Part shown: positions 46,133 through 57,725 of the stretch, piece after piece
How positions within the stretch are numbered: position 1 is the stretch's first letter
How the letters are laid out: every line of letters starts with the position of its first letter
NCBI RefSeq assembly: GCF_003952025.1
Contig: NZ_QXGI01000002.1
Span: 372,001-436,000 of the forward strand
DNA: 64,000 nt
Source: Bifidobacterium castoris
Lineage (GTDB): Bacteria > Actinomycetota > Actinomycetes > Actinomycetales > Bifidobacteriaceae
Direction of reading: 5' to 3'
The notes under the pieces: model-generated
Databases searched by the model: none
Told to the model about the DNA's origin: nothing
The model's input: only the letters and a program-made list of their open reading frames with translations
Program-made: the position numbers and the translations under genes

Positions 46133-46541
46133 GTGCGAGCGGCGCCCACGGCGAATGCCAGAAGACGATCACCGGACGGCAAGGTCACTGTGAAGAACGG
46201 TTCGATCTTCAAACTCAAGGGCGGCGAGACGGCAGGCCGTGCACGGCCTGCCGGCCGGCGCGAAGTCCACGGTGGCGCAAACCGGCAGGCCCACGGCGGC
46301 GCAGGCTCGTCGGTCGACCATGACGGCGCGTCCGGCGACATCGAACGCAGCGGGGACGACCAAACTCGGCTTCGTCAACGCCTATACGCCCGATCCGACG
46401 ACGCCTGCGATGACGAACACCTTCGGAGGCGGCGGCATCCCCGTCGACGCCGAACCGACCGTGCAGCCAGCCGACTTCATGAACGCCTTCCTGCGCATGG
46501 ACCGCATGGCGATGGGCGGGCGGGGCGCTAGGCTCGAAACC
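46133..46541 (+). other. Spacer with an open frame fused in phase to rsmD
   Basis: 409 nt between recG and rsmD. From a GTG at 46239 a frame with strongly GC-rich third positions runs without stop into rsmD and would add 101 residues (including TKLGFVNAYTPDPTTP and GGGGIPVDAEPTVQPADF). It has no ribosome site and no recognised domain. A perfect 22-bp palindrome lies at 46231-46252. It could be an rsmD extension, a small gene remnant, or chance. Confidence 0.4.
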
Positions 46542-47153
46542 ATGCATGTCATCACCGGCAGATTCAAAGGCGCACCGCTCACGACGCCGCTTTCCGTGAC
46601 GCGACCGACGACCGACCGCACGAAGGAGGCGTTGTTCTCACGCCTCGAATCGCGCGGCCTGCTGCAGGACGCGCGGGTGCTCGACCTCTTCGGCGGCACC
46701 GGCGCGCTCGGCATCGAGGCGCTGAGCCGCGGCGCGCGCGAACTCGTCGTCGTCGAGGCGAACGCGCAGGCGGCGAAACTGATCGCCGGCACGTTGACGG
46801 CGCTCAAGCGGCACCACGGATGGGAAGAGGGCATGGACGCGCATGTCGTGCGCGCGAAGGCCGAACGCTACGCGGCGAAGGCGAAGGTCGACGCACCCTT
46901 CGACCTCGTGCTCATCGACCCGCCGTACATGTTCGCGACCAACGACTGCGCACGGCTGCTCGACGACCTCGTCGGGCGAGGATTGGTGGGGCAGTACGGC
47001 GCGATCGTCCTCGAACGCTCGAAGCGCACAGCGCCGCCGACGCCGCCCGCCGGATGGGTCGAGGACGATCGGCGCGACTACGGCGAGACGACCGTGTACA
47101 CGTATCGTTCAAACGACTACGAACGGCTCGTCGACGCACAGCGCGCCGATTGA
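46542..47153 (+). CDS. rsmD: 16S rRNA (guanine-966-N2)-methyltransferase
   Basis: A 203-residue methyltransferase that modifies G966 of 16S rRNA on assembling 30S subunits. MHVITGRFKG at the N-terminus and TRPTTDRTKEALFSRLES are family blocks. LDLFGGTGALGIEALSRGA binds S-adenosylmethionine, and IDPPY is the catalytic motif for exocyclic amines. I chose the ATG at 46542 because it begins the family's normal N-terminus and TAGGCT ends 7 nt before it (leaderless). The frame is open for another 101 codons upstream, discussed separately. Confidence 0.92.
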   Translation: MHVITGRFKGAPLTTPLSVTRPTTDRTKEALFSRLESRGLLQDARVLDLFGGTGALGIEALSRGARELVVVEANAQAAKLIAGTLTALKRHHGWEEGMDAHVVRAKAERYAAKAKVDAPFDLVLIDPPYMFATNDCARLLDDLVGRGLVGQYGAIVLERSKRTAPPTPPAGWVEDDRRDYGETTVYTYRSNDYERLVDAQRAD

Positions 47154-47175
47154 GGCGGCCCAGCGCCGGGATGGC

Positions 47176-48000
47176 TCAGCCGAGTCGGCGCGGATGAGCG
47201 CCGGAGACCTCCCAGCCGAGCGCCATCAGCGTCTTGCGGTCGGCCTTGCCGAGCGCCGCGCAGTCAAGACGCGCGATCAGATCAGGCCGGAGCCGCGACG
47301 TTTTCCCGAGCGCCTCGTCGCGCCGGAAACGGTCGACCTTGCCGTGGTCGCCGGAGATGAGCACCGGTGGCACCGCCATGCCGCGCCAGGTGGCCGGCTT
47401 CGTGTACTGGCTGTGCTCGAGCAGCGCGTTCGCGCCGGTGTATGACTCCTCGACGATCGAGTCGGCGTTGCCCATGAATCCGGGCAGCAGCCGCGTGATC
47501 GCCTCAAGCATCACCGAGACGGCGACCTCGCCGCCGTTGAGCACGTAGTCGCCGATCGAATACTCGCGCACGTCGACGCCGCGCTCGCGGTAGTACTGCG
47601 GGATGCGCGCGTCATAGCCCTCGTAGCGGCCGCAGCCGAAGACGAGATGTTCGGCGTGCGACAGCTCGGTCGCGCACTGCTGCGTGAACAGCGGCGCCGA
47701 CGGGTTCGGGAAGATCAGCACCGGGGAGCCGGGGGAGGGCGCGGCGTCCGCGTCCGCCGGAGCGTCCACCGGGACGTCGAGCAGCTCGTCGAGGCATTCG
47801 GCCCACACCTCGGGCTTCATCACCATGCCGGCGCCGCCGCCGACCGGCGTATCGTCGACCGACTGGTGCACGTCATGCGTCCAGTCGCGCAGGTTGTGCA
47901 CGCGTACCGTGACGAGCCCGCGTTCCATCGCCTTGCCGAACAGGCTCAGGTTGAGCACGTCGAAGTACTCGGGGAACACGGAGACGATGTCGATGTCCAT
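47176..48000 (-). CDS. trmD: tRNA (guanine-37-N1)-methyltransferase
   Basis: Methylates G37 next to the anticodon, preventing frameshifts. It is a knotted SPOUT enzyme; FGCGRYEGYDARIPQYY, SIGDYVLNGGEVAV and ARTRC-like final regions fit the family. VDDTPVGGGAGMVMKPEV is also diagnostic. It is 274 aa, slightly long because of an Ala/Asp/Pro-rich insert near residues 78-92. AAGGAG precedes the ATG. It is the last gene of the rpsP-khpA-rimM-trmD unit but is set apart by a 19-bp hairpin. Confidence 0.95.
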   Translation of the reverse strand: MDIDIVSVFPEYFDVLNLSLFGKAMERGLVTVRVHNLRDWTHDVHQSVDDTPVGGGAGMVMKPEVWAECLDELLDVPVDAPADADAAPSPGSPVLIFPNPSAPLFTQQCATELSHAEHLVFGCGRYEGYDARIPQYYRERGVDVREYSIGDYVLNGGEVAVSVMLEAITRLLPGFMGNADSIVEESYTGANALLEHSQYTKPATWRGMAVPPVLISGDHGKVDRFRRDEALGKTSRLRPDLIARLDCAALGKADRKTLMALGWEVSGAHPRRLG

Positions 48001-48040
48001 ATGGCTCCTTGCAGTGTTGGGTCACGGTGTCGGGATCACA

Positions 48041-48087
48041 GCTTCGCATGCCCCGGCCGTAATGGGCGCGGCCGGGGCATGCGAAGC
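48041..48087. repeat. 19-bp perfect hairpin between rimM and trmD
   Basis: Arms GCTTCGCATGCCCCGGCCG (48041-48059) and its complement (48069-48087) with a 9-nt loop lie in the 101-nt gap inside the operon. On the minus strand no T run follows, so it may set RNA stability or partial termination before trmD. Confidence 0.65.
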
Positions 48088-48101
48088 ACAGTGGGGGGGG
48101 G

Positions 48102-48650
48102 TCAGATGCCCGGGATCAGGCCGCCGGGAGGATCGATCGTCAGATAGCCCTCCTCGAGGTCCACGTCGGGCACGAGTTCGATGACGAAGGGCACGAGCGC
48201 CGTCTTCTCGTCGCCGACCGGCTCGGCCAGACGGATCTTGAGCAGCCACTGCGCGCCTTCGGTCATGTCGACGACCTTGCCGAGGACACGGCCGTCCGGC
48301 GCGAGCCGCGCCTCGAGGCCGACGATGTCCTTCGGATAGAACTCGTCCTCCTCGAGCTCCCACGGCTCCCCATAGAGGATCGTGCCGTTGAGCGCCTCGG
48401 CCGCGTTGCGGTCGTCGATGCCTTCGAGCTTGATGTACCAGCGGTTCCTGAACGTGCGTGCGCCTTCGACGACGTATTCGTCCTCGGCGTCCTTCGTGAA
48501 CAGCGGCGAGCCGGGGGCGAAACGCTCCTCGGGTTCGTCGGTGAACAGCTGCACGCTCACTTCGCCTTTGAGTCCCTGCGCGCGTCCGATACGACAGACC
48601 CTCAGCAGCTCGGGCTGTTGAGGGTCCATCGGTGAAGATTCATGATTCAC
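48102..48650 (-). CDS. rimM: Ribosome maturation factor RimM
   Basis: Assists maturation of the 30S head, binding uS19. It is 182 aa with the N-terminal barrel (RIGRAQGLKGEVSVQLFTD) and the C-terminal PRC-barrel (EEDEFYPKDIVGLEA). The start at 48650 is GTG overlapping the TGA of khpA as GTGA, which suggests translational coupling; an internal ATG 7 codons later is an alternative. Its order between khpA and trmD is conserved across Actinobacteria. Confidence 0.94.
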   Translation of the reverse strand: MNHESSPMDPQQPELLRVCRIGRAQGLKGEVSVQLFTDEPEERFAPGSPLFTKDAEDEYVVEGARTFRNRWYIKLEGIDDRNAAEALNGTILYGEPWELEEDEFYPKDIVGLEARLAPDGRVLGKVVDMTEGAQWLLKIRLAEPVGDEKTALVPFVIELVPDVDLEEGYLTIDPPGGLIPGI

Positions 48651-48880
48651 TTGCGCACATCCATGATGTCGACGCGCACCTTGTGGTCGGCCATCGCCTG
48701 CACCACGGTGCGGATCGCGTTGGCGGTGCGGCCGTTGCGGCCGATCACACGCCCGATGTCCTCAGGATTGACGCGTACGCGAATCAGCTCACCACGCGCG
48801 TTCTCATGGGACTTGACCGAGACGTCGTCAGGGAAATCGACGATGTTCCTAATCAGATGTTCCACGACTTGAGCAAGCAT
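48647..48880 (-). CDS. khpA: KH-domain RNA-binding protein
   Basis: A 77-residue protein of the KhpA/YlqC group: a single KH fold with the GxxG loop in VIGRNGRTANAIRTVV. In other Gram-positives KhpA pairs with KhpB and binds many small RNAs and mRNAs involved in cell division. It lies between rpsP and rimM with a 4-nt overlap with rimM. EHLIRNIVDFPDDV near the N-terminus is typical. No partner khpB is present in this window. Confidence 0.93.
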   Translation of the reverse strand: MLAQVVEHLIRNIVDFPDDVSVKSHENARGELIRVRVNPEDIGRVIGRNGRTANAIRTVVQAMADHKVRVDIMDVRK

Positions 48881-48882
48881 GA

Positions 48883-49362
48883 TCAGACGGCTTCCGGAGC
48901 GGACTCTTCAGGATCGGCGAACTCGACCTTCTCGTCGGCCTTCTGCTCGGCAGCGGCGTCCGGGTCGGTGGCGGCCTCGTTGGCCTTGAGCTCGGCTTCG
49001 GCCTTCGCGGCCTTGAGCTTCTGCGCCTTCGTGTCGGCCTCTTCGATGAGCGTGGCCGCATCCGGCTTCGCGGCGGCGGTCTTCAGCGTGCCCTCGGCGC
49101 CCTTGAGGCCCTTGAACTTCTGCCAGTCGCCGGTGATCTTGAGCAGGTTGCGGACCTGGTCGGTCGGCTGCGCGCCGACGCCCAGCCAGTACTGCGCGCG
49201 ATCGGAATCGATCTCGATCGTCGAAGGCTGCGTGTTCGGGTTGTACAGGCCGATCTCCTCGATGGCCTGGCCGTCGCGCTTGTTGCGCGAATCCATGATG
49301 ACGACGCGGTACACGGCATAGAACTTCTTGCCCATACGCTTGAGACGAATCTTGGTTGCCAA
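48883..49362 (-). CDS. rpsP: Ribosomal protein bS16 with long acidic tail
   Basis: Small-subunit ribosomal protein needed for 30S assembly. The first ~90 residues ([22 protein letters not shown], then [14 protein letters not shown]) are the normal S16 fold. The remaining ~65 residues are an Ala/Glu/Lys/Asp-rich tail, as found in many actinobacteria. The start codon is TTG, an unusual choice, fixed by AAGGAGAG 6 nt upstream and by the family N-terminus. It leads the rpsP-khpA-rimM-trmD operon. Confidence 0.95.
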   Translation of the reverse strand: MATKIRLKRMGKKFYAVYRVVIMDSRNKRDGQAIEEIGLYNPNTQPSTIEIDSDRAQYWLGVGAQPTDQVRNLLKITGDWQKFKGLKGAEGTLKTAAAKPDAATLIEEADTKAQKLKAAKAEAELKANEAATDPDAAAEQKADEKVEFADPEESAPEAV

Positions 49363-53043
<3,681 letters not shown>

Positions 53044-53049
53044 GCGGCG

Positions 53050-54435
53050 TCATTCGGCATCCCCGTCGTCGCGTGCGGCGCGGATGCGGTCGCGTGCGCG
53101 CTCGCGGGCGAGCGGCGGCAGCGAATCCGGCCATGTCTCGCCGGCGCCCGCGTTGAGCGGCGTCGGATGGTCGATGATCGTCAGCGTCGCGGCGAGCGCG
53201 AGATGGTCGGTGCCGGGCACTTCGACCGCGCGCACGTCGGAGGCGGTCAGATAGTCGGTGAACAGCACATGGTCGAGCACGATGCGCGGCCACTTGATCC
53301 AACGTGGATAGGTCGGGCGCAGCCCGCGTGCGTCGGTGAGCGCCGCGTCGTGGAAGCCGGCGGCGAGCAGTTTGCGGAAGCTCGGATGGGGGATGCCCGA
53401 GTTGAAATCGCCCATGACGACGCAGATCGTCTCACGTTCGGACGGCTGCGCGGCGGAGGGCTGCGCGGTCTGCGCGTCCGCCGCGGTCGTGGCGGCGGCG
53501 TCGTGGCGGGCGGCGCGGTCGGCCGTCGCCGAATGCGCGGAGATGCCGGCCTGCACGAGGACGCCATCACGGGAGCCGTCCTTCTTGGCCGCCGCGGCCG
53601 CCGCACGGTTGGCCGCGTCGATCGCGGCGAGCGTCGGGTACTTTTCGCGAGGCTCGTCCTTCGGATGCGCGATCAATGCACGCAGGCCGATGATGCCCTC
53701 CGACCATGCGCGGCAGCCGCGCATCGGCGACTTCGGATGGGCGGACGCGAAGGTGATGTCGCGCGTCGACGAGAACGGGATCGTCATCGTCGGCACGTCG
53801 GCTGCCGGGATCGGCACGCCGGTCGGCGTGCTCGCCGATGGCTCGACGCGCATCCAGACGCCGTTGAAGCCGCCGTTGTCGGTCGGCAGCGCCTCGCCGA
53901 GCTCATGGTAGGGAAGCAGCGCGTTGAGGCCGGCGGCGTCGAGGCGCGCGACGAGGTCGTCGCTGAGCTCCTGCAGCGCGAGGACGGCGACGTCCTCGTC
54001 GCGCACAAGGCCGACGACCCTCTCGGCGTCGGCATGGCCGTATCGGCAGTTGAGCGTCAGCACGCGGAACTGGCCGTGGTCGGGATGCGATTTGCGCGGG
54101 CGGTCAGCGTTGGCCGTTGCGCCGTCCTCGCGCGCCTTGCGCTCGGCGAGACGTCGCGCGAGCGCGGCGGCCGTGTTCGGCGCCTTGATGCCGTTGAGCC
54201 AATAGGCGGATTGGCGCATCAGCGACGCGATGATCATGACGACGGCGCAGATCGCGAACGGCCACGCATGCAGACAGACGCTGACGATCGCGAGCGCGGT
54301 GAAGGGGATCCACAGGAAAGGCGTCAGCGCGATCAGATAGGGCAGCGGCTTGTGGCCGTCCCAGCCGGCGGGCAGCTCGGTGAGCGCGAGCCATGCGATC
54401 AGCACGATCAGCACGATCCACATCGCGATGAGCAT
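53050..54435 (-). CDS. Membrane-anchored endonuclease/exonuclease/phosphatase-fold protein
   Basis: A 461-residue protein with three hydrophobic N-terminal helices (about residues 1-75) followed by an EEP-fold domain. VLTLNCRYG carries the metal-binding Asn, LALQELSDDL the metal-binding Glu, VVMGDFNSG the Asp-x-Asn pair, and GTDHLALAATL the catalytic Asp-His. An Ala/Thr-rich insert of about 45 residues splits the fold before VVMGDFNSG. The membrane anchor suggests action outside or on membrane lipids or nucleic acids; the substrate is unknown. It ends 6 nt from the converging lacZ stop. Confidence 0.87.
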   Translation of the reverse strand: MLIAMWIVLIVLIAWLALTELPAGWDGHKPLPYLIALTPFLWIPFTALAIVSVCLHAWPFAICAVVMIIASLMRQSAYWLNGIKAPNTAAALARRLAERKAREDGATANADRPRKSHPDHGQFRVLTLNCRYGHADAERVVGLVRDEDVAVLALQELSDDLVARLDAAGLNALLPYHELGEALPTDNGGFNGVWMRVEPSASTPTGVPIPAADVPTMTIPFSSTRDITFASAHPKSPMRGCRAWSEGIIGLRALIAHPKDEPREKYPTLAAIDAANRAAAAAAKKDGSRDGVLVQAGISAHSATADRAARHDAAATTAADAQTAQPSAAQPSERETICVVMGDFNSGIPHPSFRKLLAAGFHDAALTDARGLRPTYPRWIKWPRIVLDHVLFTDYLTASDVRAVEVPGTDHLALAATLTIIDHPTPLNAGAGETWPDSLPPLARERARDRIRAARDDGDAE

Positions 54436-54501
54436 GAAGGCACCTTTCTGTAGGGGATGTGCGGTACATCGAAAAGGCCGTGGCGGTCGGGCCACGGTCA
54501 A

Positions 54502-54530
54502 GAAAAAGGCGGCTGCTACTGGCAGCCGCC
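54502..54530 (-). terminator. Intrinsic terminator of ffh
   Basis: On the minus strand a 9-bp stem (GGCGGCTGC with GCAGCCGCC) and a 5-nt loop are followed by TTTTTCTTG, just after the ffh stop. Canonical rho-independent form. Confidence 0.85.
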
Positions 54531-54544
54531 CCTCATGCGGACGG

Positions 54545-56182
54545 TCAGTTGCCGCCGAGCAGGCCGCCGAGGCCGCCGCCGAGATTCGGCGGGAGGTCGG
54601 CGCCGCCGAGCATCCCCTGCAGCTCGTCGGGCAGCTGCGGCGTCTTCGGCTTCTTGACGAAGGCCGAGCCGGAGGCGTTCGGCTTGCCGGACAGCCGTGC
54701 GCGCAACGCCTGCTCCTCGGCCTCGCGCTTCATCGGATTGCCGGACTTCGACGCGCCCTTCTTGCCTTTCTTGCCCTTCTTGGCGTTCTTGCGGGCCGAA
54801 CCGCCGCCGAAGCCGCCCATCGAACCGAAGCCGGCCTTGTTGCTCATGCGCTTCATCATCTTCGAGGCCTGCTCGAAACGCTGCAGCAGCGCGTTGACGG
54901 CGGAGACGGTCACGCCCGAGCCGTAGGCGATGCGCGCGCGGCGCGAGCCGTCGATGATCTTCGGATTGCGGCGCTCCTCGGGCGTCATCGAACGGATGAT
55001 CGCCTCGGTGCGGTCGATCTCGCGCTCGTCGAACTGCTCGAGCTCCTTGCGGTGCTGCGCCATGCCCGGGATCATGCCGAGCAGCGACTTCATCGAACCG
55101 AGCTTGCGCACCTGCTGCAGCTGCGCGAGGAAATCGTCGAGGCCGAAATCGCCCTCGGCCATCTTCTCGGCGGCCTTGCGCGTCTGCTCCTCGTCGAACT
55201 CACGCTGCGCCTGCTCGATGAGCGTCAGGATGTCGCCCATGTCGAGGATGCGCGAGGCCATGCGGTCCGGGTGGAAGACCTCGAAGTCCTTGAGGCCCTC
55301 GCCGTTCGACGCGAACAGGATCGGCTTGCCGGTCACCGACGCGACCGACAATGCGGCGCCGCCGCGCGCGTCGCCGTCGAGCTTCGAAAGCACGACGCCG
55401 GTGAAGTCGACGCCCTCGTCGAAGGCCTGCGCGGTGCGCACCGCGTCCTGGCCGATCATCGCGTCGATGACGAAGAGGATCTCGTCCGGCTGCACGGCGT
55501 CGCGGATGTCGCGCGCCTGCTTCATCAGCGTCTCGTCGACGCCGAGACGGCCCGCCGTATCGATGATGACGGTGTCGTAGAGCTTCTGGCGCGCGTACTC
55601 GATCGAATCGCGCGCGACCTTGACCGGATCGCCGTGCGTCTCGCCCGGCGCGGAGACCGCTTCGCCGCCGGCCGACTGCACGCCCTTCTCCGGCGCGTAC
55701 ACCGGCACGCCGGCGCGCTCGCCGACGACCTCGAGCTGCGTCACCGCGTTCGGACGCTGCAGATCGGCCGCGACGAGCAGCGGCGTATGGCCCGATTCCT
55801 TGAGCCAGTAGCCGAGCTTGCCGGCGAGCGTCGTCTTGCCGGCGCCCTGCAGACCCGCGAGCATGATGATCGTCGGCGGCGTCTTCGCGAAGTTGAGCGG
55901 ACGGTCGACGCCCTGGCCGAGGATGTCGGTGAGCTCGTCGTTGACGATCTTGACGACCTGCTGGGCCGGGTTGAGCGCCTCGGAGACCTCGGCGCCGAGC
56001 GCGCGCTCGCGCACGCGCGCCGTGAACGAACGCACGACGTCGAGCGAGACGTCCGCGTCGAGCAGCGCGCGGCGGATCTCGCGGATCGTGCCGTCGATGT
56101 CGGCCTCGGAAAGCTTGCCTTTGCTCTTGAGATGCTTGAACGCGTTCGAGAGCCTGTCTGTAAGAGAACTGAATGCTGCCAT
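54545..56182 (-). CDS. ffh: Signal recognition particle protein Ffh
   Basis: GTPase that binds the 4.5S RNA and signal sequences for co-translational membrane targeting. The NG domain shows GLQGAGKTTLAGKLG (G1), DTAGRLGVDE (G3) and SKLDGDARGGAAL (G4/insertion); the M domain follows with GMIPGMAQH and the SRP54 motif GSGVTVSAVNALLQRFEQA. The C-terminus is Gly/Leu-rich (LGGGLGGLLGG). It is 545 aa. The family start MAAFSSLTDRL is at 56182; TAGAAT lies 10 nt upstream with no ribosome site. A terminator closes the gene. Confidence 0.96.
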   Translation of the reverse strand: MAAFSSLTDRLSNAFKHLKSKGKLSEADIDGTIREIRRALLDADVSLDVVRSFTARVRERALGAEVSEALNPAQQVVKIVNDELTDILGQGVDRPLNFAKTPPTIIMLAGLQGAGKTTLAGKLGYWLKESGHTPLLVAADLQRPNAVTQLEVVGERAGVPVYAPEKGVQSAGGEAVSAPGETHGDPVKVARDSIEYARQKLYDTVIIDTAGRLGVDETLMKQARDIRDAVQPDEILFVIDAMIGQDAVRTAQAFDEGVDFTGVVLSKLDGDARGGAALSVASVTGKPILFASNGEGLKDFEVFHPDRMASRILDMGDILTLIEQAQREFDEEQTRKAAEKMAEGDFGLDDFLAQLQQVRKLGSMKSLLGMIPGMAQHRKELEQFDEREIDRTEAIIRSMTPEERRNPKIIDGSRRARIAYGSGVTVSAVNALLQRFEQASKMMKRMSNKAGFGSMGGFGGGSARKNAKKGKKGKKGASKSGNPMKREAEEQALRARLSGKPNASGSAFVKKPKTPQLPDELQGMLGGADLPPNLGGGLGGLLGGN

Positions 56183-56349
56183 AATGGCTACGATTCTACC
56201 GTGTTGAGGGGAAATCGTGCAGCTTGCGCACCGGAACCCCACAGCCATGCGCGCGTTCACTACACTGGTTGGAGCGCGACAGGTGAGGGCGGTCGCGCGT
56301 ACGACGACGACGCGGCGCCATATGGCCCGACGAGGAGCGAGGAGGCGAC

Positions 56350-57255
56350 ATGCATCAGAAGAGAATCGAACAGCAGGCATTGAAGGTCGGCATCATCGTC
56401 AACATCGTCATGGTCGTCGCCGGATTCTTCGTGTTCTTCATCACCGGGCTCAAATCGATGTTCCTCGACGCGTCGTTCACCGTGATCTCGGTGATCTCGG
56501 GCGGCGTCGCGGCGTATCTGTCGAAGAAGACGGTGCGCGTGAGCGAACGCTTCCCGAACGGCATGTTCGCGCTCGAGCCGATCTACGCGATCTGCAAATC
56601 GATCTTCACGATCTGCCTGCTGCTGTTCTCGTTCCTCGACGTGCTGCGCGTCGCGATCGACTACTTCGCGTACGGCGAAGGGGAGCGGCTGAGCTTCGGG
56701 CCGGTCGTCATCTACCAGATCGCCGCCGTCAGCGTCTGCCTCGTGCTCGTGTGGTACTACCGCGCGCGCAATCGCTCGATCGGCGACGCGAGCCTGATGC
56801 TCAAGGCGGAGGCGAACGGCACGTGGATCGACGGCATGATCTCGCTCGGCATCGGCGTCGTCGCCGTGCTGCTGTTTTTCCTGCCCGACGGCACGCCCCT
56901 CGATTTCCTGCACTACACCGGCGACTTCTTCATCACGACGATCATCGTCGCGCTGACGGTCAAGGAACCGGTCGTCGTGCTGCGCGACGCCTTCGTCGAA
57001 CTCGTCGGCGGCACGCACGACGACGAGGAGATCTCCGCGTTCGTCACACGCGAGGTCGAGGCGCATCTGCCGGCGCGCATCGTCATGGAGAAGCTCCACG
57101 TGTTCAAGACCGGCATGAACTTCGACGTCGACATCTTCATCGGCAGCACGCACGGCAGCGTGCGGATGGAGGAGCTGGTCGGCGCGCGGCGGGCGATCGA
57201 GAAGGCGCTCGAACCGAAGCTGCACATCGTCAACGTGGACTTCGTGTTCGAGTAA
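56350..57255 (+). CDS. Cation diffusion facilitator transporter
   Basis: A 301-residue CDF-type divalent metal efflux protein with about six hydrophobic helices. LDASFTVISVISGG in helix 2 and SLMLKAEANGTWIDGMISLG in helices 4-5 hold the Asp/His-like metal sites; here the second site has Glu-Ala-x-Gly and Asp, departing from the usual HxxxD. The C-terminal domain ends MEKLHVFKTGMNFDVDIFIG. Metal specificity (zinc, manganese or iron) is open. AGGAGG lies 4 nt before the ATG. A good terminator follows. Confidence 0.87.
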   Translation: MHQKRIEQQALKVGIIVNIVMVVAGFFVFFITGLKSMFLDASFTVISVISGGVAAYLSKKTVRVSERFPNGMFALEPIYAICKSIFTICLLLFSFLDVLRVAIDYFAYGEGERLSFGPVVIYQIAAVSVCLVLVWYYRARNRSIGDASLMLKAEANGTWIDGMISLGIGVVAVLLFFLPDGTPLDFLHYTGDFFITTIIVALTVKEPVVVLRDAFVELVGGTHDDEEISAFVTREVEAHLPARIVMEKLHVFKTGMNFDVDIFIGSTHGSVRMEELVGARRAIEKALEPKLHIVNVDFVFE

Positions 57256-57276
57256 GCGGGGCGCGGCTGGATTTGT

Positions 57277-57317
57277 GGCTGTTGGCGGCTAGGTGCTAGC
57301 TGCCAACAGCCTTTTTT
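57277..57317 (+). terminator. Terminator of the cation transporter gene
   Basis: A 10-bp perfect stem (GGCTGTTGGC with GCCAACAGCC) followed by TTTTTT, 22 nt after the stop. Its loop holds the CTAGGTGCTAG core of the first 53-bp unit. Confidence 0.85.
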
Positions 57318-57498
57318 GTGCGCTCGCATGGACGTACGTGGCTAGTCACTAGACGTCAATGGTCATGATGGTGGGCTGTGATGGATGTGCGTGGCTAGCC
57401 GCTAGCCACGCACATCCATCACCGCGGCCCATTGCAGCTGTGTGTTGCTAGCCGGTAGCCATCGACGGCTATGACGGTGCGCTGTAGTGTTTCTGCGT
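57287..57498. repeat. 53-bp tandem array with CTAGNNNCTAG cores
   Basis: GGCTAG or TGCTAG recurs at 57287, 57340, 57393 and 57446, exactly 53 bp apart. Each begins a dyad: CTAGGTGCTAG, CTAGTCACTAG, CTAGCCGCTAG and CTAGCCGGTAG. The rest of each unit is variable. Possible decayed units continue to about 57604. The spacer 57256-57725 holds no gene. Confidence 0.8.
57378..57422. repeat. 45-bp near-perfect palindrome
   Basis: Twenty-two-base arms (57378-57399 and 57401-57422) are perfect complements around one central base. The centre falls on the third CTAG core of the 53-bp array. As DNA it could extrude a cruciform; as RNA it would be a tight hairpin without a loop. Confidence 0.85.
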
Positions 57499-57545
57499 CT
57501 GATACTGACCACACACGCCATGCCATCCACACGGCACGTTCTCTG

Positions 57546-57607
57546 CTACGGGTAGTGGAAAACGGCCCAAAGCTTGTTGTAAGTCGATAAATATGCACTA
57601 CCCGTAG
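57546..57607. repeat. 12-bp inverted repeat CTACGGGTAGTG
   Basis: CTACGGGTAGTG (57546-57557) and CACTACCCGTAG (57596-57607) are perfect complements; a near copy CACTGCCCGTAG follows at 57617-57628. Possible late units of the 53-bp array or operator sites before arsR. Confidence 0.55.
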
Positions 57608-57671
57608 CTCAGGAGGCACTGCCCGTAGCGGGGAGGGGCTCTGCAGTCCCATCTGGGTGCTTTCTTGAAGC

Positions 57672-57702
57672 ACAAATCATTTGTACAAATATTTTGTATA
57701 AT
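57672..57702 (+). promoter_or_regulatory. Promoter and operator of the arsR-MFS operon
   Basis: TATAAT (57697-57702) is preceded by alternating half-sites ACAAAT (57672), ATTTGT (57679), ACAAAT (57685) and ATTTTGT (57691), forming the perfect palindrome ATTTGTACAAAT. This AT-rich block overlapping the -10 is a typical autoregulatory ArsR-type site. Confidence 0.7.
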
Positions 57703-57725
57703 GAGGTTGCGTGAAAGGAGAAGCG

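Noticed and set aside
46133-46541. A separate small gene after recG starting with GTG at 46133
   Set aside because: Arg-rich low-complexity translation without ribosome site or family likeness; the better-supported frame is the one in phase with rsmD.
57287-57498. CRISPR array
   Set aside because: The conserved part is only about 15-18 bp, repeats are not identical, the rest of each unit does not behave like uniform spacers, and no cas genes are present.
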